A stretch of DNA of 32,121 bases from contig JAGQOY010000036.1 in assembly GCA_020427005.1 (NCBI GenBank), forward strand, positions 10,873 through 42,993, written 5' to 3'. This stretch comes from Planctomycetales bacterium. Its GTDB lineage: Bacteria > Planctomycetota > Planctomycetia > Pirellulales > Pirellulaceae. This document shows, piece by piece, positions 18,287-27,307 of this stretch. The first letter of the stretch is position 1. Every line of letters starts with the position of its first letter. Both the position numbers and the translations under genes were made by a program. The notes below the pieces were generated by a model. That model worked only from the letters and a program-made list of their open reading frames with translations. It was not told the origin of the DNA and ran no database searches.

Positions 18287-20149
18287 TCAGAATGGGACAG
18301 AGACGTTGTATCGTCTTCGCCACAGTTCAAAAAACAGCAGGGAGAAAATTGCCTCTTGAAGAACTGGCTTCTGATCGTGCAATTTAAAGATTTGCTCCAC
18401 TATTTGGTGGTTAAAAGTACAGCTTTCACTTAATAGGACGTCTGTTGCGAATTTACGCCACATGCCATCTTTTAGCCATGCACCTAAAGGGATTGAAAAC
18501 CCCTGTTTGCGCTCAATGTTGAGTTCTTTTGGCAGGAGGCGAGAAGCTATACGCTTTAACAGCACTTTTCTATGTTGGGTAGTGGCTTTCAGATTGGGGG
18601 GGATTCTACGGTAGGCAAATTCGATAACCGGAACATCTAGGAAAGGTGCTCGCACTTCCAACGAGTTACGCATACTTGCACGGTCTACTTTCACCAAAAT
18701 GTCCTCAGGTAGGAAATTCTCAAAATCAAATCTGGTTATACGTTGGATGCAGTCATTAGTGACAGGGATACGTTTTAACCAATTACTCTCCGCTGATGGA
18801 GACAATTGGCTCAATGATCTCACAAGAGTTTTACGCTCAAACGAATCAAATTTCTTCATAAATTCCGGTAATGCAACCGAGAAATCACAATCAATTTGAG
18901 TAAAGAAATTATAGAAAGTTGCTGTCCTTCTCAGGCTATGTTTCGCGAAATCGGATATCCATTTTCGTGGCAACCGAGGTATCCATGCAATCCATCGCGA
19001 TAACCAAGCAACACGGCTTGCAGAATGATAACCTCCAAACAGTTCATCGCCACCGTCTCCGCCGATTGCAACTCTACATTTTTGGGCGATGGTTTTGGCA
19101 ACAAGAAATGTAGGAATCATGGATGAATCCACTATTGGTTCATCGTACTGTTCCGCCAATACACCGAGCGTGTCGACATTTACAACGTCTGCGATAAGCT
19201 CTTCATGATTAGTTTGAAATGCTTTTGAAACAATTCTTGCGTAAGTGCGCTCATCATGCGACGGGTACTCTGGGAAACCAACTGTATATGTCTGGACTCT
19301 TTCTCCAGTTCTTGCCGCGAACGCAGTAATCAAACTTGAGTCTACTCCCCCACTCAATAGCAGACCTACTGGTACATCCGCAACCATTTGTGAACGTACC
19401 GCATTAGCAAGTAACTCTTCCAATTCGCTTTCCAAGGACTCCGCGGAGTCATGCCGATCATAGAATTCCGGCAATTGCCAGTAGCGTTCAAGTTTGTAGT
19501 TGTTGGTTGAAAGGTCAAATTCAAGAGTATGTGCAGGAGGCAATTTTTTAAAGCCATCGAGAATGCACATCTCTCCAGGCACATAGCCATACGCAAGATA
19601 ATAGTCAAGTGCTTGTAGGTTAAGAACTCGCGGCACGTCATTATCAACTAGCATTGCCTTTAATTCTGACGCAAACCTAAAAGTCGCGGAATCCCTAAAA
19701 AAATAGAAAGGCTTTTCTCCGGCCCGATCTCGTGCACAAACGACTTTGTTATGGACAACGTCGTATATTGCGAAAGCGAACATACCATGGATTCGCTCAA
19801 CGCATTTCCTTCCCCATTGCCTGTATGCATTTAGTAGCACTTCGGTGTCAGAGGAAGTGGAAAAAGAGTGTCCTAAAGTTAGTAGTTCGCTTCTCAGTCG
19901 GCGATAATTGTAAATCTCGCCGTTAAAAGTAATTATGTGCTTGCCGTCCTTTGACAACATAGGCTGTTTGGCCGCGTCCGAGAGATCTATTATTGCAAGT
20001 CGAGTATGCGCTAGGCCAATTCTTCCATCTTCAGACCAAAACACTCCATTTCCATTTGGTCCACGATGTGCAATTGCATTTACCCCGGCGTCTAGGATCT
20101 CTCGTTTCCGAAAACTTTTTCCAGCAATAATTCCAGCTATTCCGCACAT
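18287..20149 (-). CDS. Asparagine synthase-like amidotransferase 2
   Basis: A 620-residue protein with the complete two-domain layout. The glutaminase nucleophile is Cys2 (MCGIAGI), with HRGP (28-31), RLAIIDL (50-56), NGEIYN (76-81) and SDTE (100-103). The ATP-pyrophosphatase loop SGGVDSS is at 266-272, followed by GGDGGDELFGGY and, late in the protein, VRAPFLD and RKQGFSIPL. ATG at 20149. It matches amidotransferase 3 in length and in most motifs, so the pair probably arose by duplication, with a GT4 gene now between them. In glycan loci this family is expected to form uronamides from sugars such as GalNAcA. The order next to the flippase is consistent with action on the lipid-linked or nucleotide-linked sugar before export. 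Confidence 0.94.
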   Translation of the reverse strand: MCGIAGIIAGKSFRKREILDAGVNAIAHRGPNGNGVFWSEDGRIGLAHTRLAIIDLSDAAKQPMLSKDGKHIITFNGEIYNYRRLRSELLTLGHSFSTSSDTEVLLNAYRQWGRKCVERIHGMFAFAIYDVVHNKVVCARDRAGEKPFYFFRDSATFRFASELKAMLVDNDVPRVLNLQALDYYLAYGYVPGEMCILDGFKKLPPAHTLEFDLSTNNYKLERYWQLPEFYDRHDSAESLESELEELLANAVRSQMVADVPVGLLLSGGVDSSLITAFAARTGERVQTYTVGFPEYPSHDERTYARIVSKAFQTNHEELIADVVNVDTLGVLAEQYDEPIVDSSMIPTFLVAKTIAQKCRVAIGGDGGDELFGGYHSASRVAWLSRWIAWIPRLPRKWISDFAKHSLRRTATFYNFFTQIDCDFSVALPEFMKKFDSFERKTLVRSLSQLSPSAESNWLKRIPVTNDCIQRITRFDFENFLPEDILVKVDRASMRNSLEVRAPFLDVPVIEFAYRRIPPNLKATTQHRKVLLKRIASRLLPKELNIERKQGFSIPLGAWLKDGMWRKFATDVLLSESCTFNHQIVEQIFKLHDQKPVLQEAIFSLLFFELWRRRYNVSVPF

Positions 20150-20195
20150 TGATATGAAATTGTAAGTGAAAAAATACCTAGACTTTTTGGCAGCG

Positions 20196-21266
20196 TTATT
20201 TGTTAAAAATTGCTTTTAACCAGAGAGGTTGAATACTTTCAGCGGAATAGCTATTCCTAACTTCAGTGGCTGCTTGGCCGAATCGTCGGCGCAGATCGCA
20301 GCTGTCTAGGAGTTTTCGTAACGCTGCGGAGAGAGATAAGGAATCGTCGGTCGTGAATAGCATTCCGTTGGCGCCATCTTGAATCATTTCACTTGGACCA
20401 AATTCACAGTTTGAACTAACGACAGCGCATCCCATGGCCATGGCTTCAAGTAGGGCATTGGGAAAGCCTTCAAATCTGGATGGGAGTACAAATATTTCTG
20501 CTAAAGCATACCAATCGTCGATGGAATGGCAGGTTGGTACAAACGTTACATGGGCGCCCATACGTCTTTCTATTGCTAGTTTCATCAAAGAATTCTTTGC
20601 ATCGCCGTCGCCAATAAATACTAATTTCCATTCTGGAAATTCTGGGTGAAGGTCGGCAAAAACATCCAGGAGCAAATCCTGACGCTTGTAATCTACTAAT
20701 CGGCCAACACTTAGAATAATTTTCTCTCGAAATTGATTTACCTCAGGCATCTTCCTTATGGAGTTTGGTATTACCACTGCGTCTCTTGAATACTGCGAAC
20801 ACAGCCATCTAGCTGCAGCGTTAGTCTGACAAGCAAGCGTCTTGCAATTCCTGTAGGCCAGATTTGTCAGTAACTGCCAAGGTTTTGACAGAGTTGGGAC
20901 TACAATCTTGGGGTTTGTTCGAATGCTAAGACAGCAGTCCAACCTGCAAATCCAGGATGCAAGCCAAACAATTACATTCACTGCTTCAGAAAACCCAACA
21001 ATTGCGTCGGGGCGACCATATTGAATTCGCCGGACCAATCTATTTACGGCAACAGGTATATGCATAACATCCAACTTCATTCCGAGATGGATTCTGGACA
21101 CGCCCTGGGGAATTTGAAAAAAATCAAGGTCTGCATTATCTGTAAATGTTAGTATTGTAACTTTATTCCCCGAGTCCATTAGCAACTTTGCAAGTTGAAC
21201 AGCCTGGCGTTCAGCACCGCCGGCCTGCAAGAAATTAATCACTAAAAAAACGTGTTTGTTGGACAT
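20196..21266 (-). CDS. Glycosyltransferase family 4
   Basis: A 356-residue GT-B enzyme. The acceptor side has NFLQAGGAERQ (11-21), the usual glycine loop of this group. On the donor side are SVGRLVDYKRQDLLLD (186-201), FIGDGDAKN (217-225) and the E-x7-E pair at 266 and 274 within RFEGFPNALLEAMAMG. This pattern is close to the PglH/PglJ-like GalNAc transferase group, so transfer of a GalNAc or GalNAcA residue is a fair guess given the adjacent biosynthetic genes, but the sugar is not proven. It sits between the two similar amidotransferases, with 29 bases to the upstream and 46 to the downstream gene. Confidence 0.9.
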   Translation of the reverse strand: MSNKHVFLVINFLQAGGAERQAVQLAKLLMDSGNKVTILTFTDNADLDFFQIPQGVSRIHLGMKLDVMHIPVAVNRLVRRIQYGRPDAIVGFSEAVNVIVWLASWICRLDCCLSIRTNPKIVVPTLSKPWQLLTNLAYRNCKTLACQTNAAARWLCSQYSRDAVVIPNSIRKMPEVNQFREKIILSVGRLVDYKRQDLLLDVFADLHPEFPEWKLVFIGDGDAKNSLMKLAIERRMGAHVTFVPTCHSIDDWYALAEIFVLPSRFEGFPNALLEAMAMGCAVVSSNCEFGPSEMIQDGANGMLFTTDDSLSLSAALRKLLDSCDLRRRFGQAATEVRNSYSAESIQPLWLKAIFNK

Positions 21267-21295
21267 ACTATGCGGAGTTTCTACAAATTCGTCAC

Positions 21296-23158
21296 TTACT
21301 TGACAGCTACCTTATAAAGTTTTCTCCAAAGCTCGATCATACATAATCCAAACAGAGTTTCTGCGTAACACGGAGATTTGTTTACTTGGTCGAATAGGTA
21401 ATTCACGCTCTTCTTCGAGAATAAACTATCAGGTGCAAGTAGTACCTCTTGCACGTAGCTCCCCCACCGCTTTCCACCAAACCATTCCTGCAATGGAACG
21501 CCGAATCCCTGCTTTCTATCAAAACTAAAATCCTTCGGCAGAAGCTTAGCTCCTAATTCCTTCAGAAGGATTTTCTTACGTCCGCATGTTGCTTTCTGAT
21601 AGGTTGGGACTGATCGAAACGCAAACTCTATTATTCTGCGGTCGAGGAAAGGGGCTCGCTGCTCAAGTGAGTTCAACATGCTTGCACGGTCTGTTTTCAC
21701 AAGGATATCTTCTGGTAAGTAGTTGCAAAAATCAAATCTTGTCATTCGACTTACAGAATCTGAGCAATTCGAAATTCGCGCACTTCGCAATTTCTCTGCA
21801 CAAACAACATAATCGTCAGAAGATGAAACTAAACTCGATCTTTCTGGTCCACTGAGAAATGGGTGAACCGGCAAAATGTCTGATTTACAATTGAAACCAA
21901 AATTGATCAGCTTTTGTCGTCCGCGAAAGCTACGCGGCAAGTGGTCCATTGCAAGCCCAGATATCCACCTTCTTGGCATGAATGAAAGATAAGATAGATG
22001 CTTTTCTAGACATGCTACCTGACTAGCGGAAAAGTATCCGCCAAATAGTTCATCGGCGCCGTCACCTCCTAATGCAACTCGGCACTTTGTACTGATTACT
22101 CGCGAGATTACGAACGTGGGAATCATCGACGAGTCAATCATTGGTTCGTCGTACTGATGAGCTAGCTTGACAAGAATTTCAGGACTAATCTCGTCTGCGA
22201 CAATAGTTGTGTGGTCTGTTCCAAACGCTTTTGCGACCAAATTGGCGTGTTTCGTTTCATCGTACCTGGGCGAACCAGGAAAGCTTACCGTATACGTCTT
22301 AATATTTCTTACGTGCTTTGCGGCAATTGCAGTTACAATGCTTGAATCTAGACCACCGCTCAGCAAAATTCCCACCGGAACATCGGCCGTGAGCTGATTA
22401 GCTACGGAAGCGACTAGCAGCTCTTCAAGTTGATCAACCAAACAGTTTGTGGATAGATCAGTTAATGAATCGAAATTAGGTAATTTCCAAAATTGAGATA
22501 TCTGAATTTTAGAACTATTGATGTCATATACTAACTTGTGACCAGGAGGTAATTTGTTGAATCCTTTAAGGATGCTTCTTTCACCGGGCACATAGTTAAA
22601 CGACAATAAATAGTCGAGTGCTTCTTGATCAATATGCCGAGGGAGGCTCGTGTCCGCCAATAGTCCCTTTAATTCGGAGGCGAACCGGATGGATCTTCCT
22701 TCGTGATAATAAAAGAATGGCTTTTCCCCGGCGCAATCGCGGGCACAGAATAAGATGTTTTTCCGCGAATCATAAATAGCAAAAGCATACATTCCTTCTA
22801 GGTAGTCAAGGCAATCTTCGCCCCAATGCTCATAGGCAAAGAGAAGGACTTCAGTGTCGGAGTCCGAAACAAATTTGAAACCTTGTTTTTGTAGAACCTG
22901 ACGCAGATACTTGAAGTTGTAGACCTCACCGTTAAGTACAACGCAAATCGATTTCTCCGCATTCATCATGGGTTGATGGCCGCCGGGAGATAGGTCAATT
23001 ATGGAAAGTCGCCGATGTCCTAAGCCTACTCTTCCGTCTTGAGACCAGAATTCACCAAAACTATCAGGGCCTCGGTGAATCATTGCATCACGACCGATAC
23101 TAAGCCATTCACGTTCTGATACCAAGTCACGGGATGCAATTCCGATGATGCCACACAC
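21296..23158 (-). CDS. Asparagine synthase-like amidotransferase 3
   Basis: A 620-residue class II amidotransferase and ATP-pyrophosphatase. The start is GTG at 23158: translation from it gives MCGIIGI, with the nucleophile Cys at position 2, so no other start is possible for an active enzyme. Motifs include HRGP (28-31), RRLSIIDL (49-56), NGEVYN (76-81), SDTE (100-103), SGGLDSS (267-273) and GGDGADELFGGY. All catalytic residues that can be checked by eye are present. It is closely similar in layout to amidotransferase 2. It is the first of the three after the WbpO/WbpP pair, which produces the likely GalNAcA substrate, so it is the best candidate for forming a GalNAcA amide. Confidence 0.94.
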   Translation of the reverse strand: MCGIIGIASRDLVSEREWLSIGRDAMIHRGPDSFGEFWSQDGRVGLGHRRLSIIDLSPGGHQPMMNAEKSICVVLNGEVYNFKYLRQVLQKQGFKFVSDSDTEVLLFAYEHWGEDCLDYLEGMYAFAIYDSRKNILFCARDCAGEKPFFYYHEGRSIRFASELKGLLADTSLPRHIDQEALDYLLSFNYVPGERSILKGFNKLPPGHKLVYDINSSKIQISQFWKLPNFDSLTDLSTNCLVDQLEELLVASVANQLTADVPVGILLSGGLDSSIVTAIAAKHVRNIKTYTVSFPGSPRYDETKHANLVAKAFGTDHTTIVADEISPEILVKLAHQYDEPMIDSSMIPTFVISRVISTKCRVALGGDGADELFGGYFSASQVACLEKHLSYLSFMPRRWISGLAMDHLPRSFRGRQKLINFGFNCKSDILPVHPFLSGPERSSLVSSSDDYVVCAEKLRSARISNCSDSVSRMTRFDFCNYLPEDILVKTDRASMLNSLEQRAPFLDRRIIEFAFRSVPTYQKATCGRKKILLKELGAKLLPKDFSFDRKQGFGVPLQEWFGGKRWGSYVQEVLLAPDSLFSKKSVNYLFDQVNKSPCYAETLFGLCMIELWRKLYKVAVK

Positions 23159-23337
23159 AGAAAATTCCCTTAGTACGTATTGATTCGTTTGAAGAATCTT
23201 GCTTAAAAAAACCGCAGAATCGTTTTTTTCAGGAGACGTGTAAGAAGGACATCAATTGAAAGGCCACTCGGCGTGAAGCACCATTGAAGTGGGACTATTG
23301 CGCTAGGCTTTTTGACCTAATTCGAGGCAATATTCTC

Positions 23338-24381
23338 CTACGCTTCGTTCCAGAATTCGCTAGAACAATTCGTGAACCATGAAATTGTGCGGCACAATCC
23401 TTCGTCGCACCTAATAGGATTTTCGTATTGAAGTGCAAAAGAAATTCGGTCAATAGAAGCCTGTGAATGCCGCACATCGCCAGCGCGATAACCAGTGTAT
23501 GTTGGTTGAGCAATGGTGCTCTGTCCGGTTAGTCTAACGATATGTGTTGATATCAAAGAGTAGAGTTCCGTGAGCGATGTCCGATCTCCACAAGCGACAT
23601 TAAAGACCCTGGAATCTTCGTAGTTGATTGCTGTTGCGGCCAAAATATTTGCTTGCACTGCATTGTCAACGTAACAGAAATCGCGACTAGTCTCACCGTC
23701 TCCAAATATTTGTATCGGTTCGCCTTTGAGTAGCGCTCTGATCCATTTCGGGATTACTGCGGCATAAGCACCATTAGGATCTTGTCTTGGCCCAAAAACA
23801 TTAAAGTACCTTAGCCCAATGGAATGAAATCCATAACATTTTGAAAATACATTTGCATATAACTCATTAACGTATTTGGTCACTGCGTAGGGAGAGAGCG
23901 GATTGCCGATCCTTTCTTCAACTTTGGGCAGATTAGGATGATCGCCATATGTTGAGCTTGATGCGGCATATGTAAAACTTTTCACGTTAGCATCGCGAGC
24001 CGCAACCAACAAGTTAAGGAAGCCAGTAACATTGTTTTCATTAGTACGTATGGGATCTTCAATTGATCTTGGAACCGATCCAAGGGCTGCCTGATGTAAG
24101 ACATAGTCTATTCCTTGACAGGCTTGGTTAGAGGTCGGTTTAGAACGAATGTCACCTTCAATGAACCTGAATTTACTCCAACGTTCATGATTCACCGACG
24201 CATGAACTTCATTCAGATTTCTTTGATGACCTGTCGAGAAATTGTCGAGGCCTACAACTTGCTGGTCAAGATTTAGCAAAGTCTCCAACAGATTCGATCC
24301 AATAAAACCCGCAACACCAGTTATTAGCCAAGTCTTGGGATTGTTTCGCAGAGTTTGTTTTACGTCGTCGTATCGTGTCAT
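23338..24381 (-). CDS. wbpP: UDP-N-acetylglucosamine 4-epimerase, WbpP type
   Basis: A 347-residue extended short-chain dehydrogenase. It is strikingly like WbpP of Pseudomonas aeruginosa as I remember that sequence: [20 protein letters not shown] (17-36) holds the GxxGxxG NAD loop, and [26 protein letters not shown] and [14 protein letters not shown] follow. The catalytic Tyr165 and Lys169 form Yxxx[15 protein letters not shown] is also shared. WbpP-type enzymes prefer N-acetylated UDP-sugars and interconvert UDP-GlcNAc and UDP-GalNAc (and their uronic acids). I chose ATG at 24381 over an in-frame TTG two codons upstream, because the result, MTRYDDVK, matches the WbpP N-terminus. It follows the WbpO-type gene by about 37 bases. 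Confidence 0.94.
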   Translation of the reverse strand: MTRYDDVKQTLRNNPKTWLITGVAGFIGSNLLETLLNLDQQVVGLDNFSTGHQRNLNEVHASVNHERWSKFRFIEGDIRSKPTSNQACQGIDYVLHQAALGSVPRSIEDPIRTNENNVTGFLNLLVAARDANVKSFTYAASSSTYGDHPNLPKVEERIGNPLSPYAVTKYVNELYANVFSKCYGFHSIGLRYFNVFGPRQDPNGAYAAVIPKWIRALLKGEPIQIFGDGETSRDFCYVDNAVQANILAATAINYEDSRVFNVACGDRTSLTELYSLISTHIVRLTGQSTIAQPTYTGYRAGDVRHSQASIDRISFALQYENPIRCDEGLCRTISWFTNCSSEFWNEA

Positions 24382-24418
24382 TGGCAATCGGAGCCTGTGA
24401 TGTTTTCACTCGCTTTTC

Positions 24419-25687
24419 TTAAAGTCTGCCATCAATTTCATTCTTCGGTAAAATTGATTTGATGTCGTATAGTACACAGTCTCTACGTCCGAGTTTTCGG
24501 ATGGTGTCGACGCTCATTTCTCGGAACTGAGTGTGTGCAACTGCAAGTACAATTGCGTCATATTTGCCTGCTGCTGGCGCATCAATGGGTGTAATTCCGT
24601 ATTCATGTTGTGATTCTTTTTGGCTGACCCATGGATCATAGACGTCCACGTTAGCACCATATTCCTGGAATTCACGGACAAGGTCCACGACTTTTGTATT
24701 GCGAATGTCAGGGCAATTTTCTTTAAAGGTCAACCCAAGAATCAATACGTTTGCGTCTTCAATGTGGATGCGGCGCTTTAGCATGCGTTTTACGACCTGA
24801 GAAACGACATAGGCTCCCATTCCATCGTTGATGCGTCGCCCAGCCAAGATCACTTCCGGTGTATAGCCAATTTCTTGTGCTTTATGGGTCAGATAGTAAG
24901 GGTCGACGCCTATGCAGTGACCACCTACTAAGCCTGGTCGAAACGGTAGGAAATTCCACTTAGTGCCAGCCGCCTCAAGTACATCCAAGGTATCTATCCC
25001 CATTCGGTTGAAGATCAAAGCCAACTCATTGATCAAGGCGATGTTCAAGTCTCTCTGCGTGTTTTCAATGACCTTCGCCGCTTCTGCAACTCGTATCGAA
25101 CTCGCCTTGTGAGTGCCAGCTGTAACAATGGACTTGTACAGACTATCAACTGTCTCAGCAACTTCGGGGGTCGAGCCAGATGTAATCTTCCTAATAGTTG
25201 TTAAACGATGTTCTTTGTCTCCTGGATTGATTCTTTCTGGGCTGTAACCTGCGAAGAAATCGACGTTAAACTGAAGACCACTTTCCTGTTCAATCAAGGG
25301 AATGCAGTCCTCTTCCGTCGCACCAGGGTATACGGTCGATTCGTAAATTACGATATCTCCCTTTGAGATCACTTTCCCTAACATTTTACTGGCTTTTACC
25401 AGTGGTGTTAGATCCGGACGTTTGTGTTCATCTACAGGAGTTGGGACAGTTACGATGTAGATATTCGCGTCTCGCAAGTCCTCCAACTCGCAACTGAACC
25501 TAAGGTGACAACTAGAACCTAATTCTTCGGCTGTTACTTCTAGAGTCGAGTCCTTGCCTTCAGCGAGTTCTTTTATGCGATTCTCACTTATGTCGAAGCC
25601 GGTTGTCGGATATTTTTTGCCGAACTCTACGGCCAACGGTAGACCAACGTACCCCAATCCGATGATTGCAATCTTCTTTTCAAACAT
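24419..25687 (-). CDS. wbpO: UDP-N-acetyl-hexosamine 6-dehydrogenase, WbpO/TviB type
   Basis: A 422-residue nucleotide sugar dehydrogenase that oxidises C6 of UDP-GalNAc or UDP-GlcNAc to the uronic acid with NAD+. The dinucleotide loop is GLGYVG (10-15). [14 protein letters not shown] (115-128) and [13 protein letters not shown] (145-157) are hallmarks of the WbpO/TviB group. The catalytic Cys is 258 in [12 protein letters not shown], and the C-terminal domain has [16 protein letters not shown]. With WbpP next to it, the pair would make UDP-GalNAcA from UDP-GlcNAc; the order of the two steps is not fixed by sequence. It is the first gene of the operon, with a leader region of several hundred bases upstream. 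Start ATG at 25687. Confidence 0.95.
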   Translation of the reverse strand: MFEKKIAIIGLGYVGLPLAVEFGKKYPTTGFDISENRIKELAEGKDSTLEVTAEELGSSCHLRFSCELEDLRDANIYIVTVPTPVDEHKRPDLTPLVKASKMLGKVISKGDIVIYESTVYPGATEEDCIPLIEQESGLQFNVDFFAGYSPERINPGDKEHRLTTIRKITSGSTPEVAETVDSLYKSIVTAGTHKASSIRVAEAAKVIENTQRDLNIALINELALIFNRMGIDTLDVLEAAGTKWNFLPFRPGLVGGHCIGVDPYYLTHKAQEIGYTPEVILAGRRINDGMGAYVVSQVVKRMLKRRIHIEDANVLILGLTFKENCPDIRNTKVVDLVREFQEYGANVDVYDPWVSQKESQHEYGITPIDAPAAGKYDAIVLAVAHTQFREMSVDTIRKLGRRDCVLYDIKSILPKNEIDGRL

Positions 25688-26220
25688 GAATTTTTGCTTA
25701 CTGGCGTTGTGTACTAAGATTGATCAAAAGGCGGAATGCTAATAACGCTATTCAGCGCGTACTTCGTTCCTGTGGGTGACAGGCTTTGTGGGCTCCGTCA
25801 CCTAAGGGGATAGTTCGAAATGGTTGACGACTTGCAAGTGGCGAAGGTTATCGCAAAAAGGAAAACTACTGATTTTACCGGTTGTGTCGCTTTTGGCGAT
25901 GACTTTTCACTTACCGGTCAGCGCGTTCTCAAGAGTTTAACCCGACGCTTATGTACTCAAACTGGCTTTCTCTCGTTTGGCTTCGTTTGAACACGAATGG
26001 GTAATAAGACATGACGAATAAGCAGTCTGTAATGACTAGGTTAGGAATGTCGATTTGCCTCAAGTGACGCGGTACTGCCGTCGCGATTTCGAAAGGCAAA
26101 TCAACCTGGAGAACAAACCACATTTTGTCCAACACACTGATATCAACTTACGAATAATGCGCTGCCTTTTTTCTTCTTGCGTAGGTGATTCCTAGACTGC
26201 TTAAAGCCCTCGGCACTCCA
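25688..26220. other. Leader and promoter region of the polysaccharide operon
   Basis: About 530 bases upstream of the first operon gene with no gene I can support. It should hold the main promoter for the long minus-strand operon, but I could not identify convincing -35 and -10 boxes by eye. A hairpin-forming sequence lies at 25775-25802. A weak minus-strand ORF (about 25929-26123) has no start signal or recognisable motif. Confidence 0.5.
25775..25802 (-). promoter_or_regulatory. Hairpin in the polysaccharide operon leader
   Basis: On the minus strand GGTGACGG is followed, after an 11-base loop, by CCTGTCACC, giving an eight-pair stem with one bulged T. It lies about 90 bases before the first gene of the operon and has no U tract after it, so it is more likely a structured leader element or operator than a terminator. 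Function is inferred only from position. Confidence 0.35.
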
Positions 26221-26323
26221 TCAGGTGACAATGCCGAGTAAAATTGCCTTAGATTCTTCTAAGGGCAGGCCGGTGCATTGGATAGCTCGGTGGATATCCC
26301 TTCCGAGCAGAGCAAGCCCGGCC
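26209..26323. repeat. Cluster of nested inverted repeats
   Basis: Three stem-loops lie side by side. CTCGGCA (26209-26215) pairs with TGCCGAG (26232-26238). TGCCTTAGA (26245-26253) pairs with TCTAAGGGCA (26258-26267) with one bulge and a four-base loop. GGCCGG (26268-26273) pairs with CCGGCC (26318-26323) around an inner GCTCGG/CCGAGC stem (26285-26290 with 26303-26308). This is more regular than expected for plain intergenic DNA and could fold as a structured RNA on either strand. No known riboswitch or ncRNA consensus was recognised. Confidence 0.35.
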
Positions 26324-26367
26324 ACGGAGTGACCGTCGACTAGAGTTTGCGACACGATGACAGGCAT
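26221..26367 (-). CDS. Possible 48-residue ORF, uncertain
   Basis: A minus-strand frame starts at ATG 26367 (MPVIVSQTLVDGHSVAG) and ends with TGA at 26221-26223. The C-terminal half (LPLEESKAILLGIVT) would make a neat amphipathic helix, and the amino acid make-up is more protein-like than in the other frames here. No Shine-Dalgarno is seen, the upstream frame is open for another ten codons without a good start, and no family is recognised. It may be a real small protein, a remnant of a decayed gene, or chance. The same DNA contains several inverted repeats, which is an alternative explanation. Confidence 0.2.
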   Translation of the reverse strand: MPVIVSQTLVDGHSVAGLALLGRDIHRAIQCTGLPLEESKAILLGIVT

Positions 26368-26682
26368 TATCGCCGATGTAGGTGATCCGCTCAGCCATGC
26401 TCATGAAAATGGCCACATCCGACGGAACAAGAAACCCTCGAAACTAACTCTTGCTGCTCCTCCCAGACAGACAATTGGAAACATGGAGGAGGCGAGGGAG
26501 AGTGGATATGGAATGCGCTAGTACCTACTGCGCTCCTAAACGGGAAGCTTTCTGAAGTGTTGCGGTTCACAAGATCAACAACCCAAAAGCCCCCCCCTTC
26601 CGCTGACGTTCTGGGACGGGGAATAGCGTTTTGAGGGTGCCAAAACCAGGAGCAACTTGTCCCAGATCTGTTTGGGAAAAGC
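26368..26682. other. Intergenic stretch without a supported gene
   Basis: About 315 bases downstream of the small membrane protein gene. Open minus-strand frames here are extensions or shadows of that gene in other frames and are rich in Pro, Ser and Arg without any motif. A run of eight C residues occurs at about 26588-26595. No terminator with a U tract was found. Confidence 0.4.
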
Positions 26683-26886
26683 CTACCTCTGCTCGCGGAA
26701 GGTCGTCCAAGCTGAGTATGCCAAACCAAGTGCACAAACGACGAAAATGATGTCCATGGGATAGGAGACGGCGCGTAAGGGGGCCATAGCGGCTTGACCG
26801 CTCATGCCTAGCACCAAATCGGCCAGGAAAAGGAGTAGGATTAGGATGGCAATTACCAACCCAACCAAACATAGTATTTTCGGCAT
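26683..26886 (-). CDS. Small membrane protein with two transmembrane helices
   Basis: A 67-residue protein starting MPKILCLVGLV. Residues 3-26 form one hydrophobic helix and 43-60 a second, with a short loop that holds GMSGQAAMAPLRAV and a polar tail TTFREQR. ATG at 26886 is preferred over an in-frame ATG at 26922 because TAGGGG lies seven bases upstream of the former. I have seen similar small proteins in planctomycete genomes and know of no function. It stands alone: the polysaccharide operon starts about 1 kb further along and the next gene upstream is divergent. It probably sits in the cytoplasmic membrane. Confidence 0.72.
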   Translation of the reverse strand: MPKILCLVGLVIAILILLLFLADLVLGMSGQAAMAPLRAVSYPMDIIFVVCALGLAYSAWTTFREQR

Positions 26887-27307
26887 CAGCCAACCCCTAG
26901 GGCTCGTCGCTGCAGGAATCATGTTGCGTTAGACAGTTTGGTCCAGAAGCCATCAGTATAATTCGTTAAACCGGTCTGTCACCCATCTAGTCTGTTTATC
27001 CCAGAATGCCCTACTATTCGAGTAGGAACGCTCGGCAAATTCGATATTTTCGTCCCTATCTCCTTGACCAGACCACTGGTTCTTGTGTCATTAAAATACC
27101 AAGTTGAATTGGCAAGTAAATATAGGTTTGCTTAAGATTGAGCCGCAAGCAGATATTGGGCAGAAACGGCTTCCACTTGCTGAATAGAATCAAAACGCGC
27201 TCAAAATACCCCCTTTGTGGAAGTTCATTGAGCATGAATTTATGGAATTAAGCTTCACGTGATTCACGTGGTTTGCAAAGGCACGACAGTACTGTGCAAG
27301 GTTGAAA
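26887..27307. other. Divergent promoter region of about 420 bases
   Basis: This gap separates the minus-strand small membrane protein gene from the plus-strand aminotransferase-fold gene, so it must hold promoters for both. The only clear element is a 15-bp palindrome at 27256-27270. No RNA gene or further ORF was found. Confidence 0.5.
27256..27270. promoter_or_regulatory. 15-bp palindrome, possible operator
   Basis: CACGTGATTCACGTG reads the same on both strands except for the central base (seven-base arms CACGTGA and TCACGTG). It is also a tandem pair of CACGTG hexamers with nine-base spacing. It lies 38 bases before the ATG of the aminotransferase-fold gene, a natural position for a dimeric repressor or activator site. 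No matching regulator is encoded next to it. The call rests on symmetry and position only. Confidence 0.45.

Noticed and set aside
18282..18323. GTG start extending the flippase into amidotransferase 2
   Set aside because: The extra 14 residues look like a shadow of the upstream gene, and the ATG directly after that gene's stop gives a normal flippase N-terminus. It is not fully excluded.
25929..26123. Minus-strand frame of about 65 codons in the operon leader
   Set aside because: The translation lacks any motif or convincing start signal. I left it as leader DNA.
26391..26893. Two longer minus-strand frames overlapping the small membrane protein gene
   Set aside because: Their products are rich in Pro, Ser, Arg and Trp without domains. 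The frame with two clean transmembrane helices and a Shine-Dalgarno site is the real one.
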